From: Candidatus Altimarinota bacterium
Lineage (GTDB): Bacteria; Patescibacteriota; Gracilibacteria; BD1-5; UBA2023
Direction of reading: 5' to 3'
Assembly: GCA_023230505.1 (NCBI GenBank)
Contig: JALNXF010000006.1
Span: 1 to 64,000, forward strand
DNA length: 64,000 nt
The notes beneath the pieces are model-generated. The model saw only the letters and a list, made by a program, of their open reading frames with translations, searched no databases and was not told the DNA's origin. Numbering within the stretch: the first letter of the stretch is position 1; each line of letters opens with the position of its first letter. A program made the position numbers and the translations under genes. Below are positions 54,812-64,000 of the stretch, one piece after another.

Positions 54812-55327
54812 TTACTTTTTAAATTTTTTTAATTCTTCTAATTCCTTTACAATATTCTGCATTTGAATTTCAATTTTTTCAATATATTTTATAGTTTTAT
54901 CGGTTTCTAATTCCTCTACCTCATTATCCTCCGTTATTTCATCTACATTTTCTTGGATTTCATCCACATCTTCTTGGATTTCATCGATATCCTTTTCTAT
55001 TAATTCCACGTCTTCTTGGATTTCATCAATATCTTCTTGGATTTCATCAATATCTTCCTCTACTGCTTTAAGACTTTCCGTATTTCTATTTACAGTCATT
55101 TGTATAAAAATAGCAAGATAAATAGCTTCAAGTGATACAACTGTAGTAAGTATTAAAAGCATTTCTTCAAGCTCTATTCAAAATAAAACTGATACGAAAC
55201 AAATAATAAAAAATAAAGTATGTACAATTAAAGACGATTGCGATCCCACCCAATTAGTAAATAATATTGAGAAATCAATGTTATTTTTTTTCTTTCATAT
55301 AGATTTCTTTTTAGTTATTTTTCACAT
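54812..55327 (-). CDS. DUF1003 membrane protein with IDEIQED coiled-coil repeats
   Basis: 171 residues. The start MGKITKKKSIGKKKNNIDFS is basic. Two transmembrane helices follow (about 37-54 and 61-78), with SLEAIYLAIFIQMTVNRNTE, matching the NR-terminated segment of DUF1003. Then residues about 91-133 are near-perfect heptads of the type DIDEIQE, six in a row, followed by an acidic and then basic end. In typical DUF1003 proteins the coiled coil is less regular. It follows pilT by 8 bases. Confidence 0.82.
54929..55057 (-). repeat. 21-bp coding tandem repeats (IDEIQED)
   Basis: About six tandem copies of a 21-base unit (plus-strand form tcttcttggatttcatcaat). Codons are nearly identical between copies, so expansion was recent or is maintained by slippage. 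Confidence 0.8.
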
Positions 55328-55335
55328 AAATAATT

Positions 55336-56427
55336 TTAATTAACATTAACATTGTCTTTTAAGAATCTTGGGTTATTAGCATATTTAAGTCATTCTTCAA
55401 GTGATATTTCTCCCTCATTTATAAACTGTAATAAGTCTTGTTCTAGAACTTGCATTCATTCAACTCAGTACATTTGCATAACTGAAGGAATTTGGTGAAG
55501 CTCATTTTCTCTAATCAGATTAGAGACAGCTGTATTTTTAATTAAAATTTCTTTTACCATTCTAACTCAGCTTCCATCACTTTTTCTCAAAAGTCTTTGA
55601 GAAAAAACTCAGGCCAAAGTATCAGCCAGTTGCATTCTTACCTGATTTTGTTGTGCAGCTGGAAATGAATCTATAATTCTTGAAATTGTCTGATATGCAC
55701 TTCTCGTGTGAAGTGTTGAAAACACTAAATGTCATGTTTCAGCAAGTGTTAAAGCCATTTCTATTTCTTCTACATTTCTCATTTCTCAAAAAAGTATTAC
55801 TTGAGGGTTTTGTCTCATTGCTCAAATAAGCGCTGTATTATAATCTGGAACATCTCTTCAAATTTCTTTTTGTTCAACAATTGACATTTTATGTTCATGT
55901 ACATATTCAATTGGATCTTCAATTGTAATAATATGTTTCGCATAATTTGCATTAATTTCATTAATCATAGCTGCCAAAGTTGTAGATTTACCCGATCAAG
56001 TAGGACCCGTTACAAGTACCAATCATTGTCATTTTTTCGTAATATCTGTGTAAATAAATGGTAAATTTAAGTCCTCTATAGATGGAATCTTATCTGATAG
56101 TAATCTTAATACTACCATATAATAATTCATTTGGAATGAAATATTTCATCTAAATCTAGAACCTTGAAATAAAAATGAAAAATCTAGGTTTTTAGTTTCA
56201 AGTAATTTTTCATGTTGCTCACTTGTAATTAAAGATTTTGCTAAATTTTTTGTATCTTCTGATGTTACTTTTTCTATTCATTCATTCACAAGAATAATTT
56301 CTCCAGAAATTTTTATAGCCGGGTAGGTACCAACAGTATAATAAAAATCTGATCATTTATTTTCAATTACTACTCACAAAAGAGCATCTCTTATGGGATA
56401 ATCTTTTATCATTACATTTTCTAACAT
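55336..56427 (-). CDS. pilT: Type IV pilus retraction ATPase PilT
   Basis: 363 residues, normal length. [20 protein letters not shown] (Walker A), [20 protein letters not shown] (Asp box), [20 protein letters not shown] (Walker B), [17 protein letters not shown] (His box) and [10 protein letters not shown]. The AIRNLIRE-like motif for retraction appears as [18 protein letters not shown]. It has its own promoter in the gap after pilC. Confidence 0.93.
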
Positions 56428-56451
56428 ATTTTATTAATTAAGAATTAAAAC

Positions 56452-56480
56452 ATTATAGTTATTAATATGATTAAATCAAA
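56452..56480 (-). promoter_or_regulatory. Promoter of pilT
   Basis: TTTGAT (56480-56475), 17 bp, TATAAT (56457-56452), directly after the pilC stop and 25 bases before the pilT ATG. Confidence 0.7.
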
Positions 56481-57707
56481 CTACATTTTACTAGCTACTT
56501 TGGCAAGGTTAAAGAATGGTAACATTATCGCTATTACTATAACTCAAACCATTGCTCAAACAAATACTATAATAAAAGGCTCAAGCATAGTCATAAGATT
56601 TCAAATATATCTTTCTAATTCCTTAGAATAATTAACTCAAACTCTTTCCATAGATTTTCATATTGTTCAGGTTTCTTCTCATACATTTACCATATGAACA
56701 AAATCTTCTGAAAAATATTTACTTGAAAAAGTTGTTTCTTTACTTCAGGTGCTTAATCACATTGCATTTGATACCTTAATTCAGGTTTCAACTTCATTTT
56801 TAATTTTTATAATTTCCATTCTATAATACATATTAGTAACTACATTTGATGCAGTTTCGAGAGCTTCAAGCATTAAAACTCAAGAATCAAGAAGTAGAGA
56901 AAAAGAATTAATAAACGCAATAATGTTTCACTGTCTTACAATAAATCAAAAAACAGGAAGTCTCATACTTATCCAAGAAAATATTTTTTGTCATATATAA
57001 ATTTTTTTCATCGTAAAGAAAAACGCAATTATTCAAAAAAGAGCAGATAAAAGTATTATCCAATGATTAGTCATAAAATCAGAAACATCTATCATAAATT
57101 GTGTTAGTGCTGGTATTTCTACATTTGTTTTTTTAAATGATTCAGTAATTTTTGGTATAATAAATGTCATCATAAATGTAACCATTGCTAGTGTGATAAA
57201 AATCAAAATAGCTGGATAAATCAAGGCTCATCTTATTTTTGCTTTAAGTTCTATAGATTCCAGAAGTTTTTTATCTAATTCGGTCAATACTCTCGGTAGA
57301 GTTCAGGTTTTTTCTCAAACAATAATTAATGATATTATAAAAGGATCAAAATATTTACTGTATTGTCTCATAGTATCAGAAACAGAAAGTCCATGATCTA
57401 GATTTAGTCTTATTTCATTTACTATTCTTTTTAATTTCTCATTTTTAACTTGTTTATGTAGAATTCAAAAGGCAGTTTTTAAATCAATTCAACTATTTAA
57501 AAAATTAGAAAGTTTATTAATAAATTGCCAAACTTCCTTTTTTGAAATTCAGCCTATAATAATTTGCTGAGTTGTCTTTTTTACGATTCAAGCTGGTTTT
57601 TTTCATGTTTTAAGCGCATATCTAGCATCATCTAAAAGCTTTAAGAATTTTTCATTATTAAAGTTTCAAGTATTATCTATAAATTTTGTTTTGCTAATAA
57701 ACGCCAT
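56481..57707 (-). CDS. pilC: Type IV pilus inner-membrane platform PilC (copy 2)
   Basis: 408 residues, GspF/PilC family. QFINKLSNFLNSGIDLKTAF, SLIIVGEKTGTLPRVLTELD, then IAFINSFSLLLDSGVLMLEA and MVNVGEETGTIGKSMERV, with the three membrane helices in the usual places. It is more canonical in length than copy 1. Stops at TAG. Confidence 0.92.
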
Positions 57708-57719
57708 ATTTTATAAAAA

Positions 57720-59666
57720 TTAAATTTTTCAGTTTTTAAAAATTACATCAATTGCCTCCTTAATTACAATATTGTACTCTCATTTTTTGTATAAATCAAG
57801 TAAGACTGCATATTTTTTCTGTAATTTGTCTTCTTGTTTTCTCATTATAACCTTTTGTTCACTTCATATTGCTTTTTCAAGATAAAATTTCATTTTATCA
57901 TGTACAAATCATTCCTTATAATAAATTAATGCATCTTGTTTTAATTTTATAAATTCTCATACCTTGTACAATCTATCAAGTCTTTGTAATCTTATTTTTA
58001 ATTCTCTATCATATTTTTCTTTTTTAATTTTATCAATAACTTCTTGTTTAGTTGTATTTTTAATTTGTACATTCGCCTTTTTAACATTTGATTCTTGTAA
58101 TATTTTTTCTAATTCTGCTTTATTTGATATTAAATCTTTATTCTTATCTCTCACAAATACAATTAATGTAACATCATCATCAAAAGATAAATTTCATTTA
58201 TAATCATTTACATCCTTTAAAATTTGTTCTTGAAGTTTTTTAGCACCTGTATAAGTACCAGCAGCCTTTAAAAAGCTTTCTTCAAATCTAGTCATTCAAT
58301 ACATATTTCCAGTCGCATCTTTTGTCTCTGTAATTCAATCAGTATAAACTAATGCAATATCTCAATCATTTAATTCTATTTCTTTAATTTTAATTGATGA
58401 TACATTATTTATTAGTCTTACTCACAAAGCAAGTCATCAAGCTGTAAATTTTTCAACTTTATTTGTAGTTTTTCTATAAATAAAAATAGGATTATGTCCT
58501 GCTCAAACAGTACTTAGAGTATTTTTTATAGAATCCCATTCAAAGAAAATTGATGTTACAAACATTCTTCATTTAATTTTTTCTTTTAATTCGTTATTAA
58601 GCTTTAAAAATAAATCTTTAAAAATTTTTATTTTTTTAGAATAATCAAAAAATAATTTTGAGAGCATTGCTACAACAAATCAAGATTGTACTCAATGACC
58701 CGTGGCGTCTCAAATATAAAAAACAACCTTAGAATTATCTACCCTATTAAATCAAAAAGTATCTCATATTATTTTATCCTTTCAAATTATTTTTCAAAAA
58801 ATATCAAATCATTGTAACTCAAATCATTCCAAATCCTTTGTTAATCAGGTGTTTATAGTGTTAAAGAAATCACTATTTATTTTTTCTCAATCAATATCAT
58901 TAATGGTTCAGGAATTAGTTAATAACTTATCTAATTCAGATAAAGTTCTCAATCTTTTTAATTTGTCATTTCTAGATTGTATTTTTTCTTTTTGTTCTCT
59001 GAATTTTGCTGAAATATTAGCAAAAAATCATTTATTTTTTTCTTTTACAGTTAGATCAACTCAAATATCAGATAAAATTTTATCAACTTTTGGTGCTTTT
59101 TTTATCTTTTTTTCACTAATTAATTTTGACTTGTTGTAAGCATTTTGAACTGTAGTCAAAAGCCTAATCGCCTCTCTTTTGTTTGGAAAATCAAATGCTA
59201 TTTTCTTTGAAAGAGATAGAGCTTTTGCATATTCTTTTTGTTTTAAAAGTGATTTTATATCTTTTACCTGAATTTTATATTCTTTTTCTTGTTTTTCTTT
59301 TTTATATTTTTCGGTTTCTGCTCTATTTTTATCTTCATTTATAGCTAATCTTTTTTCTAATAAAGTAAGTCTTTGAGATAATTCATGAGATAAATCCCTA
59401 ACTTTTTTAATTTTTTCTTGTGCCTTTTTAGAAACCTCCTCTACATTAGAGGATTCTAATACATACAGTTTTTTTATTAATTCTTCATTATAATTTATAA
59501 GAGATTTGTGTTTTAAAATAAGCTCTCTAATAGCTAAGATTACATTCTTATAATCTTTAATCTTTTCATAAGTTTCGACCCACTCCAAGGCCTCCTTGAA
59601 TCATTGTATTAATTCAGGTTGCTTTTTTTTCTTTATATTAAAAAATGTTTTTAGGGTCTTAAACAC
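57720..59666 (-). CDS. SpoIIE/RsbU-type PP2C phosphatase within the pilus operon
   Basis: 648 residues from a GTG start (MFKTLKTFFNIKKKKQPELI). No in-frame ATG lies upstream before pilB ends 20 bases away. Residues about 1-200 are helical repeats and coiled coil. A PP2C SpoIIE domain follows at about 255-500: GKIIGKDKIIGDTFGFNRVD, VVFYIGDATGHGVQSGFVVA (metal Asp of DATGHG), STVGAGHNPIFIYR, DGDIALVYTDGITETKDATG and LSFDDDVTLIVFV. A third helical region ends the protein. Serine/threonine dephosphorylation is the expected activity. Its place between pilB and pilC suggests control of pilus dynamics. Confidence 0.88.
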
Positions 59667-59686
59667 AAATTTAGAAAAATTACATA

Positions 59687-60922
59687 TTATATTAATTTCA
59701 TTATTTCATCAACTGTCGTTTGTTTTGTAGCAGCTTTAATAAAGCCATCTTGCATAATAGTAATCATTCATAATTGCCTAGCTTTATCTTCTATGTCATG
59801 CACAGAAGCTTTATTTAAAATTAGAGAATCTAGACTGTCGTCCATTACAAGTACTTCTTGAATTCAAATTCTTCATTTATATCAAGTATGACCACAAACC
59901 TCACAACCAGCGCCTTTATTGAAATTTATATCTTCAACTTTTTCATCTATTACACTATTCAAATAACTTCACACTTTTTTAATAATTGCTTCATCTTTTA
60001 TTTTGTAATCAGCCTTACATTTATCACATAATCTCTTTACAAGTCTTTGAGAAACTACTAATTTTAAAGCTGAGGAAATCAAAAATGGCTCAATTCACAT
60101 GTTAATAAGCCTTTGAATAGTTCAGGCTGCACTGTTTGTATGGATTGTAGAAAGAACTAAATGCCCTGTCAAAGCTGCTTCAATGGCAAGCATTGCAGTT
60201 TCTTTATCTCTTATTTCTCAAACCATTATAATATCTGGATCTTGTCTAACTAAAGACCTCAAACCCTCAGCGAATCCAAATCAAATATCTTTTTTAATTT
60301 GAGTTTGATTTACAAATGGCATATTATATTCTACTGGATCTTCAAGAGTTGTGATATTAAAATCAAGAGGATTAAATGATTTTAACATTCCAAATAAAGT
60401 AGTAGATTTACCAGAACCAGTTGGTCCGGCTATAAGAATCATTCAATATTTACTCTTTAGACTTTCTTTTATTTTAGCCAAATTAACATCTAGAAAATTA
60501 AGCTTATCAATATCAATTAAAGAAAAATCTTGAACAAGAACTCTCATTACAACCTTCTCTCAATTAACGACAGGAATAGTACTCACTCTTATATCAGCAA
60601 ATTTATCTTGAGGTAAGTTAAGCGCTATTTTTCAGTCTTGAGGTTTTTGTTTTTCATCAATTCTAAGATTTGATAGAATTTTTAATCTAGAAAGAAGCTT
60701 CGCATACTCATCAATTGCGATTTTATCAACATAAATAAAATCTCCACTTTCTCTAAGTCTAACAAGAACATAATCACGAGTTGGCTCTATATGAATATCT
60801 GAAGCATTTAATTCAATGGCTAGATTAAAAAGAGCTGTGGTATATTCTGTAATATCACCAACGTCACTATTAACACTCATACTATTAAATTCTTTTTGTT
60901 TTTTTGTCCTATATTCAAACAT
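59687..60922 (-). CDS. pilB: Type IV pilus extension ATPase PilB (copy 2)
   Basis: 411 residues, again without the N-terminal MshEN domain. [75 protein letters not shown] and [19 protein letters not shown]. The zinc motif is CDKCKAD...CEVCGHTGY. Similar in plan to copy 1 but clearly diverged, so two separate machines are likely. Confidence 0.93.
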
Positions 60923-60964
60923 TTTATTTTTATATTAACAAATAATATTATAACTACATGTGTA

Positions 60965-60993
60965 ATTATAATATATATATACATATAATGCAA
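60965..60993 (-). promoter_or_regulatory. Promoter of type IV pilus operon 2
   Basis: TTGCAT (60993-60988), 17 bp, TATAAT (60970-60965), 43 bases before the pilB start. Confidence 0.8.
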
Positions 60994-61156
60994 GTTTTAA
61001 TGATTGCATTTTATCTTATTTATATTTTAAATAAGATATTTATTTAAATTTTACATTTTTTTAAAAAAAATGTATTTAAAAAATAAAATAGTCTTTTATT
61101 TCACATAATTCATTTTTACGATAATGAATACAAGATTATAAATAAAAAAAAATGAA

Positions 61157-61228
61157 ATGTCAAAAAGAAATAGAAATGTCTATACGGCTTGAAGAAAAAA
61201 ATTAAATAACTATAAAATACCAAAGTAA
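61157..61228 (+). CDS. Possible 23-residue basic peptide
   Basis: Reads MSKRNRNVYTAGRKKLNNYK and three more residues, with one Gly as TGA. Highly basic, like tiny ribosomal proteins, but no family match can be claimed. A TTTACG/TATAAA promoter-like pair lies upstream (about 61116-61143) and a GGATAG/CTATCC hairpin lies downstream. Confidence 0.3.
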
Positions 61229-61357
61229 TTCAAAAAAAATTTGAAATTATTTTGATTAAATGTAAAATAAAAAATGGATAGGACAAAAAATCTATCCTTA
61301 GATATTCCCTAAAATATCTAATTATTTGATAAAAATATTTTTTTGTTGAAAAAAATT

Positions 61358-61386
61358 TTGACAAATAAATAAATTTATGTTTTAAT
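61358..61386 (+). promoter_or_regulatory. Promoter of pilin 1
   Basis: TTGACA (61358-61363), 17 bp ending TATGT, TTTAAT (61381-61386). The leader is about 45 bases long. Confidence 0.7.
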
Positions 61387-61436
61387 GTTTTTGTTGAATT
61401 AAATTTCAACTTTTATATTTTTTAATTTTATATTCT

Positions 61437-62237
61437 ATGTTTATAGATAAAAAACTTGTTACTACTAATAAATCATGATTCACATTAGTTGAATTGATCG
61501 TAGTAATTTCTATTCTTGCAATTCTTGGTACAATCGCTTTCTTATCTTTTGGATGATATTCATCAAGCGCCAGAGATGCTAAAAGATCTCAAAACCTTGA
61601 CGATATCGTAAAAGCCATGACCATCGGTCAAGCTAACGGTGTTGGTGTTACTAGTTATGTTACAGATGGTACTGCTTCATTAAACTGAACTGCAGATACT
61701 AAATGAATAGCTTGATTAGGAAATACAGTTTTTGCAGATACTACAAAATATGTTGGTTGAGATGTGAATACTACTGCTTTAGGTCTTAAATCTACTGATT
61801 ATGTAGATCCTAGTTCAGCTGCTAATTACAAAATTGCTGCTACTACATTAGCTGGTTGAGCTTTTGAAGTTGCTGCTACTATGGAAGCTGTAAATGGAAC
61901 TAAAACTACAAGAGTTTTAGGAAATTTCAGATCAAGAGCAACAACTGATACTGCGTCAATTTCAGCTACATGATCTAATAATACAATAACTATTTGATCT
62001 GCTGATATTGGTAAATTTAAAGTTAATGATACTGTTCTAGCTGGTACAGTGGCTACTACTATTACTAATATTTCTGCTGATGGAACTACAATTACTTTAG
62101 GTACTAATGCTGGTGTTGTTCTTCCTGGAACAATAGCTCTTTCAGTTTCTGAAGTAGCTTGATTAATTGGTGATAGTGCTACTAAAGCTCCACTTAAAGA
62201 TTGAGATACATCAATATTCCCATATATTCTTAATTAA
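61437..62237 (+). CDS. Type IV pilin-like protein 1
   Basis: 266 residues. Leader MFIDKKLVTTNKSG is followed by the prepilin peptidase site and hydrophobic helix, G|FTLVELIVVISILAILGT, with Glu5 conserved. The Gly before the cut is TGA. The rest is a Thr/Ala/Gly-rich, low-complexity beta-type domain, with no Cys pair, typical of major pilins or pseudopilins in CPR. Strong terminator downstream. Confidence 0.92.
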
Positions 62238-62256
62238 TTCTAAATACATTATTCTT

Positions 62257-62284
62257 AAAAACCTCAGGGGAACCTGAGGTTTTT
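62257..62284 (+). terminator. Terminator after pilin 1
   Basis: AAAAACCTCAGG, loop GGAA, CCTGAGGTTTTT: 12-bp perfect stem with T run. Confidence 0.92.
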
Positions 62285-62351
62285 ATTTTTGTGTTTGATT
62301 TTTGAGAGGAATTTAATATAATTAAAATGTTTTATCTTTAATTTTAAGATT

Positions 62352-62540
62352 ATGGCAGTTGTAAGTATAGAAGTTCCAGATTCTATTGCAAATAAATTTG
62401 ATACTAAAGTTATTAAATATTCTTTTTTTATTAAAAAAATTACTTGATTAGATATTGATGAAGAGAAATGATGGATAGATATGGATGTTAATATGAATGC
62501 AAAAGATTTTTTGAAAGTATTAAAAAGTAAGGTAATTTAA
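62352..62540 (+). CDS. Antitoxin of a RelBE-like pair (by context)
   Basis: 62 residues (MAVVSIEVPDSIANKFDTKV). Small, acidic-ended protein directly before a RelE-type toxin, one base apart. No clear ribbon-helix-helix is provable, but size, charge and order fit an antitoxin. Confidence 0.7.
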
Positions 62541-62541
62541 T

Positions 62542-62781
62542 ATGGTTGCCATTTGGATAAAATTTCTTAAAAGCCAAAACAAAGATATATCATTAAAAAT
62601 TTATGAAATTATTGAGAAAATTATTAATTGAGATACAACTTGATTAGATATTAAACCTCTTTCTTGAAAAGAAAATTATTTTAGATGTAGAATCTGAAAT
62701 ATAAGAATAATTTATACAAAAAATATAAATTGAGAAATTGAAATAAAGAAAATTTGATATAGATGAGATATTTATAAATAA
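62542..62781 (+). CDS. RelE/ParE-superfamily toxin
   Basis: 79 residues. SLKIYEIIEKIINGDTTGLD, IKPLSGKENYFRCRIGNIRI, IYTKN and IKKIGYRGDIYK follow the RelE/ParE fold pattern (D-pL-g, RxRiGxxRiiy, hRxdiY). Members cleave ribosome-bound mRNA or poison gyrase; which applies is unknown. It lies between the two pilin genes, an unusual place. Confidence 0.82.
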
Positions 62782-62802
62782 AAATCCCTGAAGGGATTTT
62801 TT
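62781..62802 (+). terminator. Terminator after the toxin-antitoxin pair
   Basis: AAAATCCCTGAAGGGATTTT with a T run, starting at the last base of the toxin stop codon. The following acttcgttcgaaatgaca resembles the tail of common bacterial intergenic repeats. Confidence 0.85.
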
Positions 62803-62884
62803 ACTTCGTTCGAAATGACAGATAGTGAAGTTTAATTTGAAATGAAAATAATAAGATGTTTTTTATATTATTTCTAAAAATCTA

Positions 62885-62912
62885 TTGAATTTTTTTTTAA
62901 AAGAAATATACT
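62885..62912 (+). promoter_or_regulatory. Promoter of pilin 2
   Basis: TTGAAT (62885-62890), 16 bp, TATACT (62907-62912), 57 bases before the ATG. Confidence 0.6.
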
Positions 62913-62968
62913 GGGTTTATTAGTATATTTTTACTAAAAACTTTTTAATTAATTATATTTAAATTTAT

Positions 62969-63730
62969 ATGAACAAGATTAATAAATCTGGGTTTTCTTT
63001 GATAGAGTTATTAGTTGTAATTACAATACTCGCTATAATAAGTGTCGTTGCTTATACAAACTTTTCTGGAAGTACTGGAAAAGCAAAAAACAGTAAAAAA
63101 CTTAATGACATTACAAGTATAGAGACTTGACTTCAAACATTTTACCAAGACAAAAATTATTATCCTATGCCATCTGCTTATGTTGTAGGAACTAATGTTT
63201 GGGGATATGATACTACTAAATTCGCTCAAATAAATAATACACTTGCAATTACTGGTTGAGCATGAAATCCTATTACAGCTGTAGATGGTCTATGATGATG
63301 AAAAGTAAATAATACTGCATGAACTCAAATATGATCAAAATGAGTGATAGATTCTAGTGTTTTAAGTAAACAATATCTTAGTCAAGAATTAGTTGACCCT
63401 AGCTTAAAAGATATTAAGGTATGAGATACTCAATCATTTAAAGATTTTTGAATTTGAAAATATGTTTATTGAGTATATGCAAAAAGTGATTTCAGTACTT
63501 CATCTAGAAAATGACAAGCATATAATATAGCAGTTACATTAACAGATGAACAAAAATGATATCTCGCAAAAATAGTTTGAAATTTTGACAATAATACTTG
63601 TTCTAATTGTCCTAAATCCCTTATTTGAAGTGGAACAACTAATAATAATTTAATGGATTGAGAAAGTAGCTTAACTGGGTCTGTTACAGATATTAATGAT
63701 AGAATTCCATACCCAGTTGAATGATTTTAA
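62969..63730 (+). CDS. Type IV pilin-like protein 2
   Basis: 253 residues. Short leader MNKINKSG, then FSLIELLVVITILAIISVVA with Glu5. The next helix and TGLQTFYQDKNYYPMPSAY match the GspG-like pseudopilin pattern (LNDITSIETGLQTFYQDKN). One Cys pair (NNTCSNCPKS). Distinct from pilin 1; perhaps a minor pilin. 21 bases before clpP. Confidence 0.92.
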
Positions 63731-63751
63731 TATAATCTAATCTAAACATTT

Positions 63752-64000
63752 ATGTTAATACCTACTGTAATAGACAAGACACCGGGTGGATGAGAGAGAG
63801 TTTATGATATATATTCAAGACTCCTAGAAGATAGAGTAATATTTCTTGGAGATGCTATTGATAGTGCTGTTGCTAATACGGTAATTGCACAATTATTATT
63901 CCTTGAAAAAATCGACCCAAAAGCTCCAATTACAATGTATATAAATTCTCCAGGATGACATGTAACAGCTGGACTTGCAATTTATGACACTATGCAATAT
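63752..64000 (+). CDS. clpP: ATP-dependent Clp protease proteolytic subunit (5' part)
   Basis: 83 codons before the window ends. [40 protein letters not shown] and [20 protein letters not shown] are diagnostic of ClpP. The catalytic Ser region lies beyond the edge. One Gly of SPGG is TGA. Confidence 0.94.

Larger units (their letters stand above)
60994..61436. other. Long AT-rich intergenic region before the pilin gene
   Basis: Separates divergent pilB and pilin genes. It contains a possible 23-codon basic ORF (61157-61228), two small hairpins (GGATAG/CTATCC at 61275-61296, TAGATATT/AATATCTA near 61299-61321) and the pilin promoter at 61358. No other feature recognised. Confidence 0.6.

Noticed and set aside
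54929..55057. CRISPR-like array
   Set aside because: Units are 21 bp, contiguous and in frame with a protein heptad; no spacers and no cas genes.

Overview
The window comes from an AT-rich candidate-phyla (CPR/Patescibacteria) bacterium that reads UGA as glycine (genetic code 25), as known for Gracilibacteria (BD1-5) and Absconditabacteria (SR1). In-frame TGA codons fill glycine positions of invariant motifs: the Walker [10 protein letters not shown] of the PilB ATPases, the SGGEP motif of NrdG, the helix-hairpin-helix of endonuclease III, SPGGH of ClpP and the sigma factors. Only TAA and TAG end genes. All coordinates below were rebuilt by reading through TGA. Most genes lack a Shine-Dalgarno sequence, and many are preceded by a clear promoter, typically TTGCAT, 16-17 bp, TAnnnT.

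Layout. 0-13 kb, mostly minus strand: a cNMP-binding protein, rlmN, a 1276-residue LysM protein, an RpoD-type sigma factor, a shortened DNA polymerase I, a lipoprotein, a cyclophilin, a second sigma factor and lepA. 13-17 kb: a probably imported membrane protein that uses no TGA for glycine, then a PyrE-like phosphoribosyltransferase and three uncharacterised genes, with a shared inverted-repeat operator. 17-25 kb: rhodanese, nucleotide kinase, nth, miaB, a DUF4143 ATPase, an S74-peptidase surface protein, HIT protein, a solute-binding protein and a permease. 25.7-33.4 kb: two large PKD-repeat membrane proteins. 33-39.9 kb: an RlmD-type methyltransferase with an inserted DUF559 endonuclease domain, a coiled-coil protein, an MFS transporter and RluD. 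40-43.5 kb: a class III ribonucleotide reductase locus in which the glycyl-radical domain is a separate 58-residue protein, with NrdR-like boxes upstream. 43.6-48 kb: type IV pilus operon 1. 48-52 kb: ileS behind a T-box leader, with a PemK/MazF toxin gene between them. 52-61 kb: a permease, nucleotide metabolism genes, a NYN nuclease, DUF1003 protein and type IV pilus operon 2 (pilB, a SpoIIE-type phosphatase, pilC, pilT). 61-64 kb: two pilins around a RelE-type toxin-antitoxin pair, and the start of clpP.

The most unusual signal is a GC-rich palindromic repeat of about 36 bp (protein form [11 protein letters not shown] or ALTPTLSQGERE). It is inserted in frame eight times, in four conserved RNA/translation genes (lepA, miaB, rlmD-like, ileS). 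One inverted pair encloses an intact DUF559 nuclease domain in frame inside the methyltransferase, and a second inverted pair, without cargo, sits in lepA. This looks like a mobile repeat family with a candidate nuclease partner that survives by landing in tolerant protein loops.
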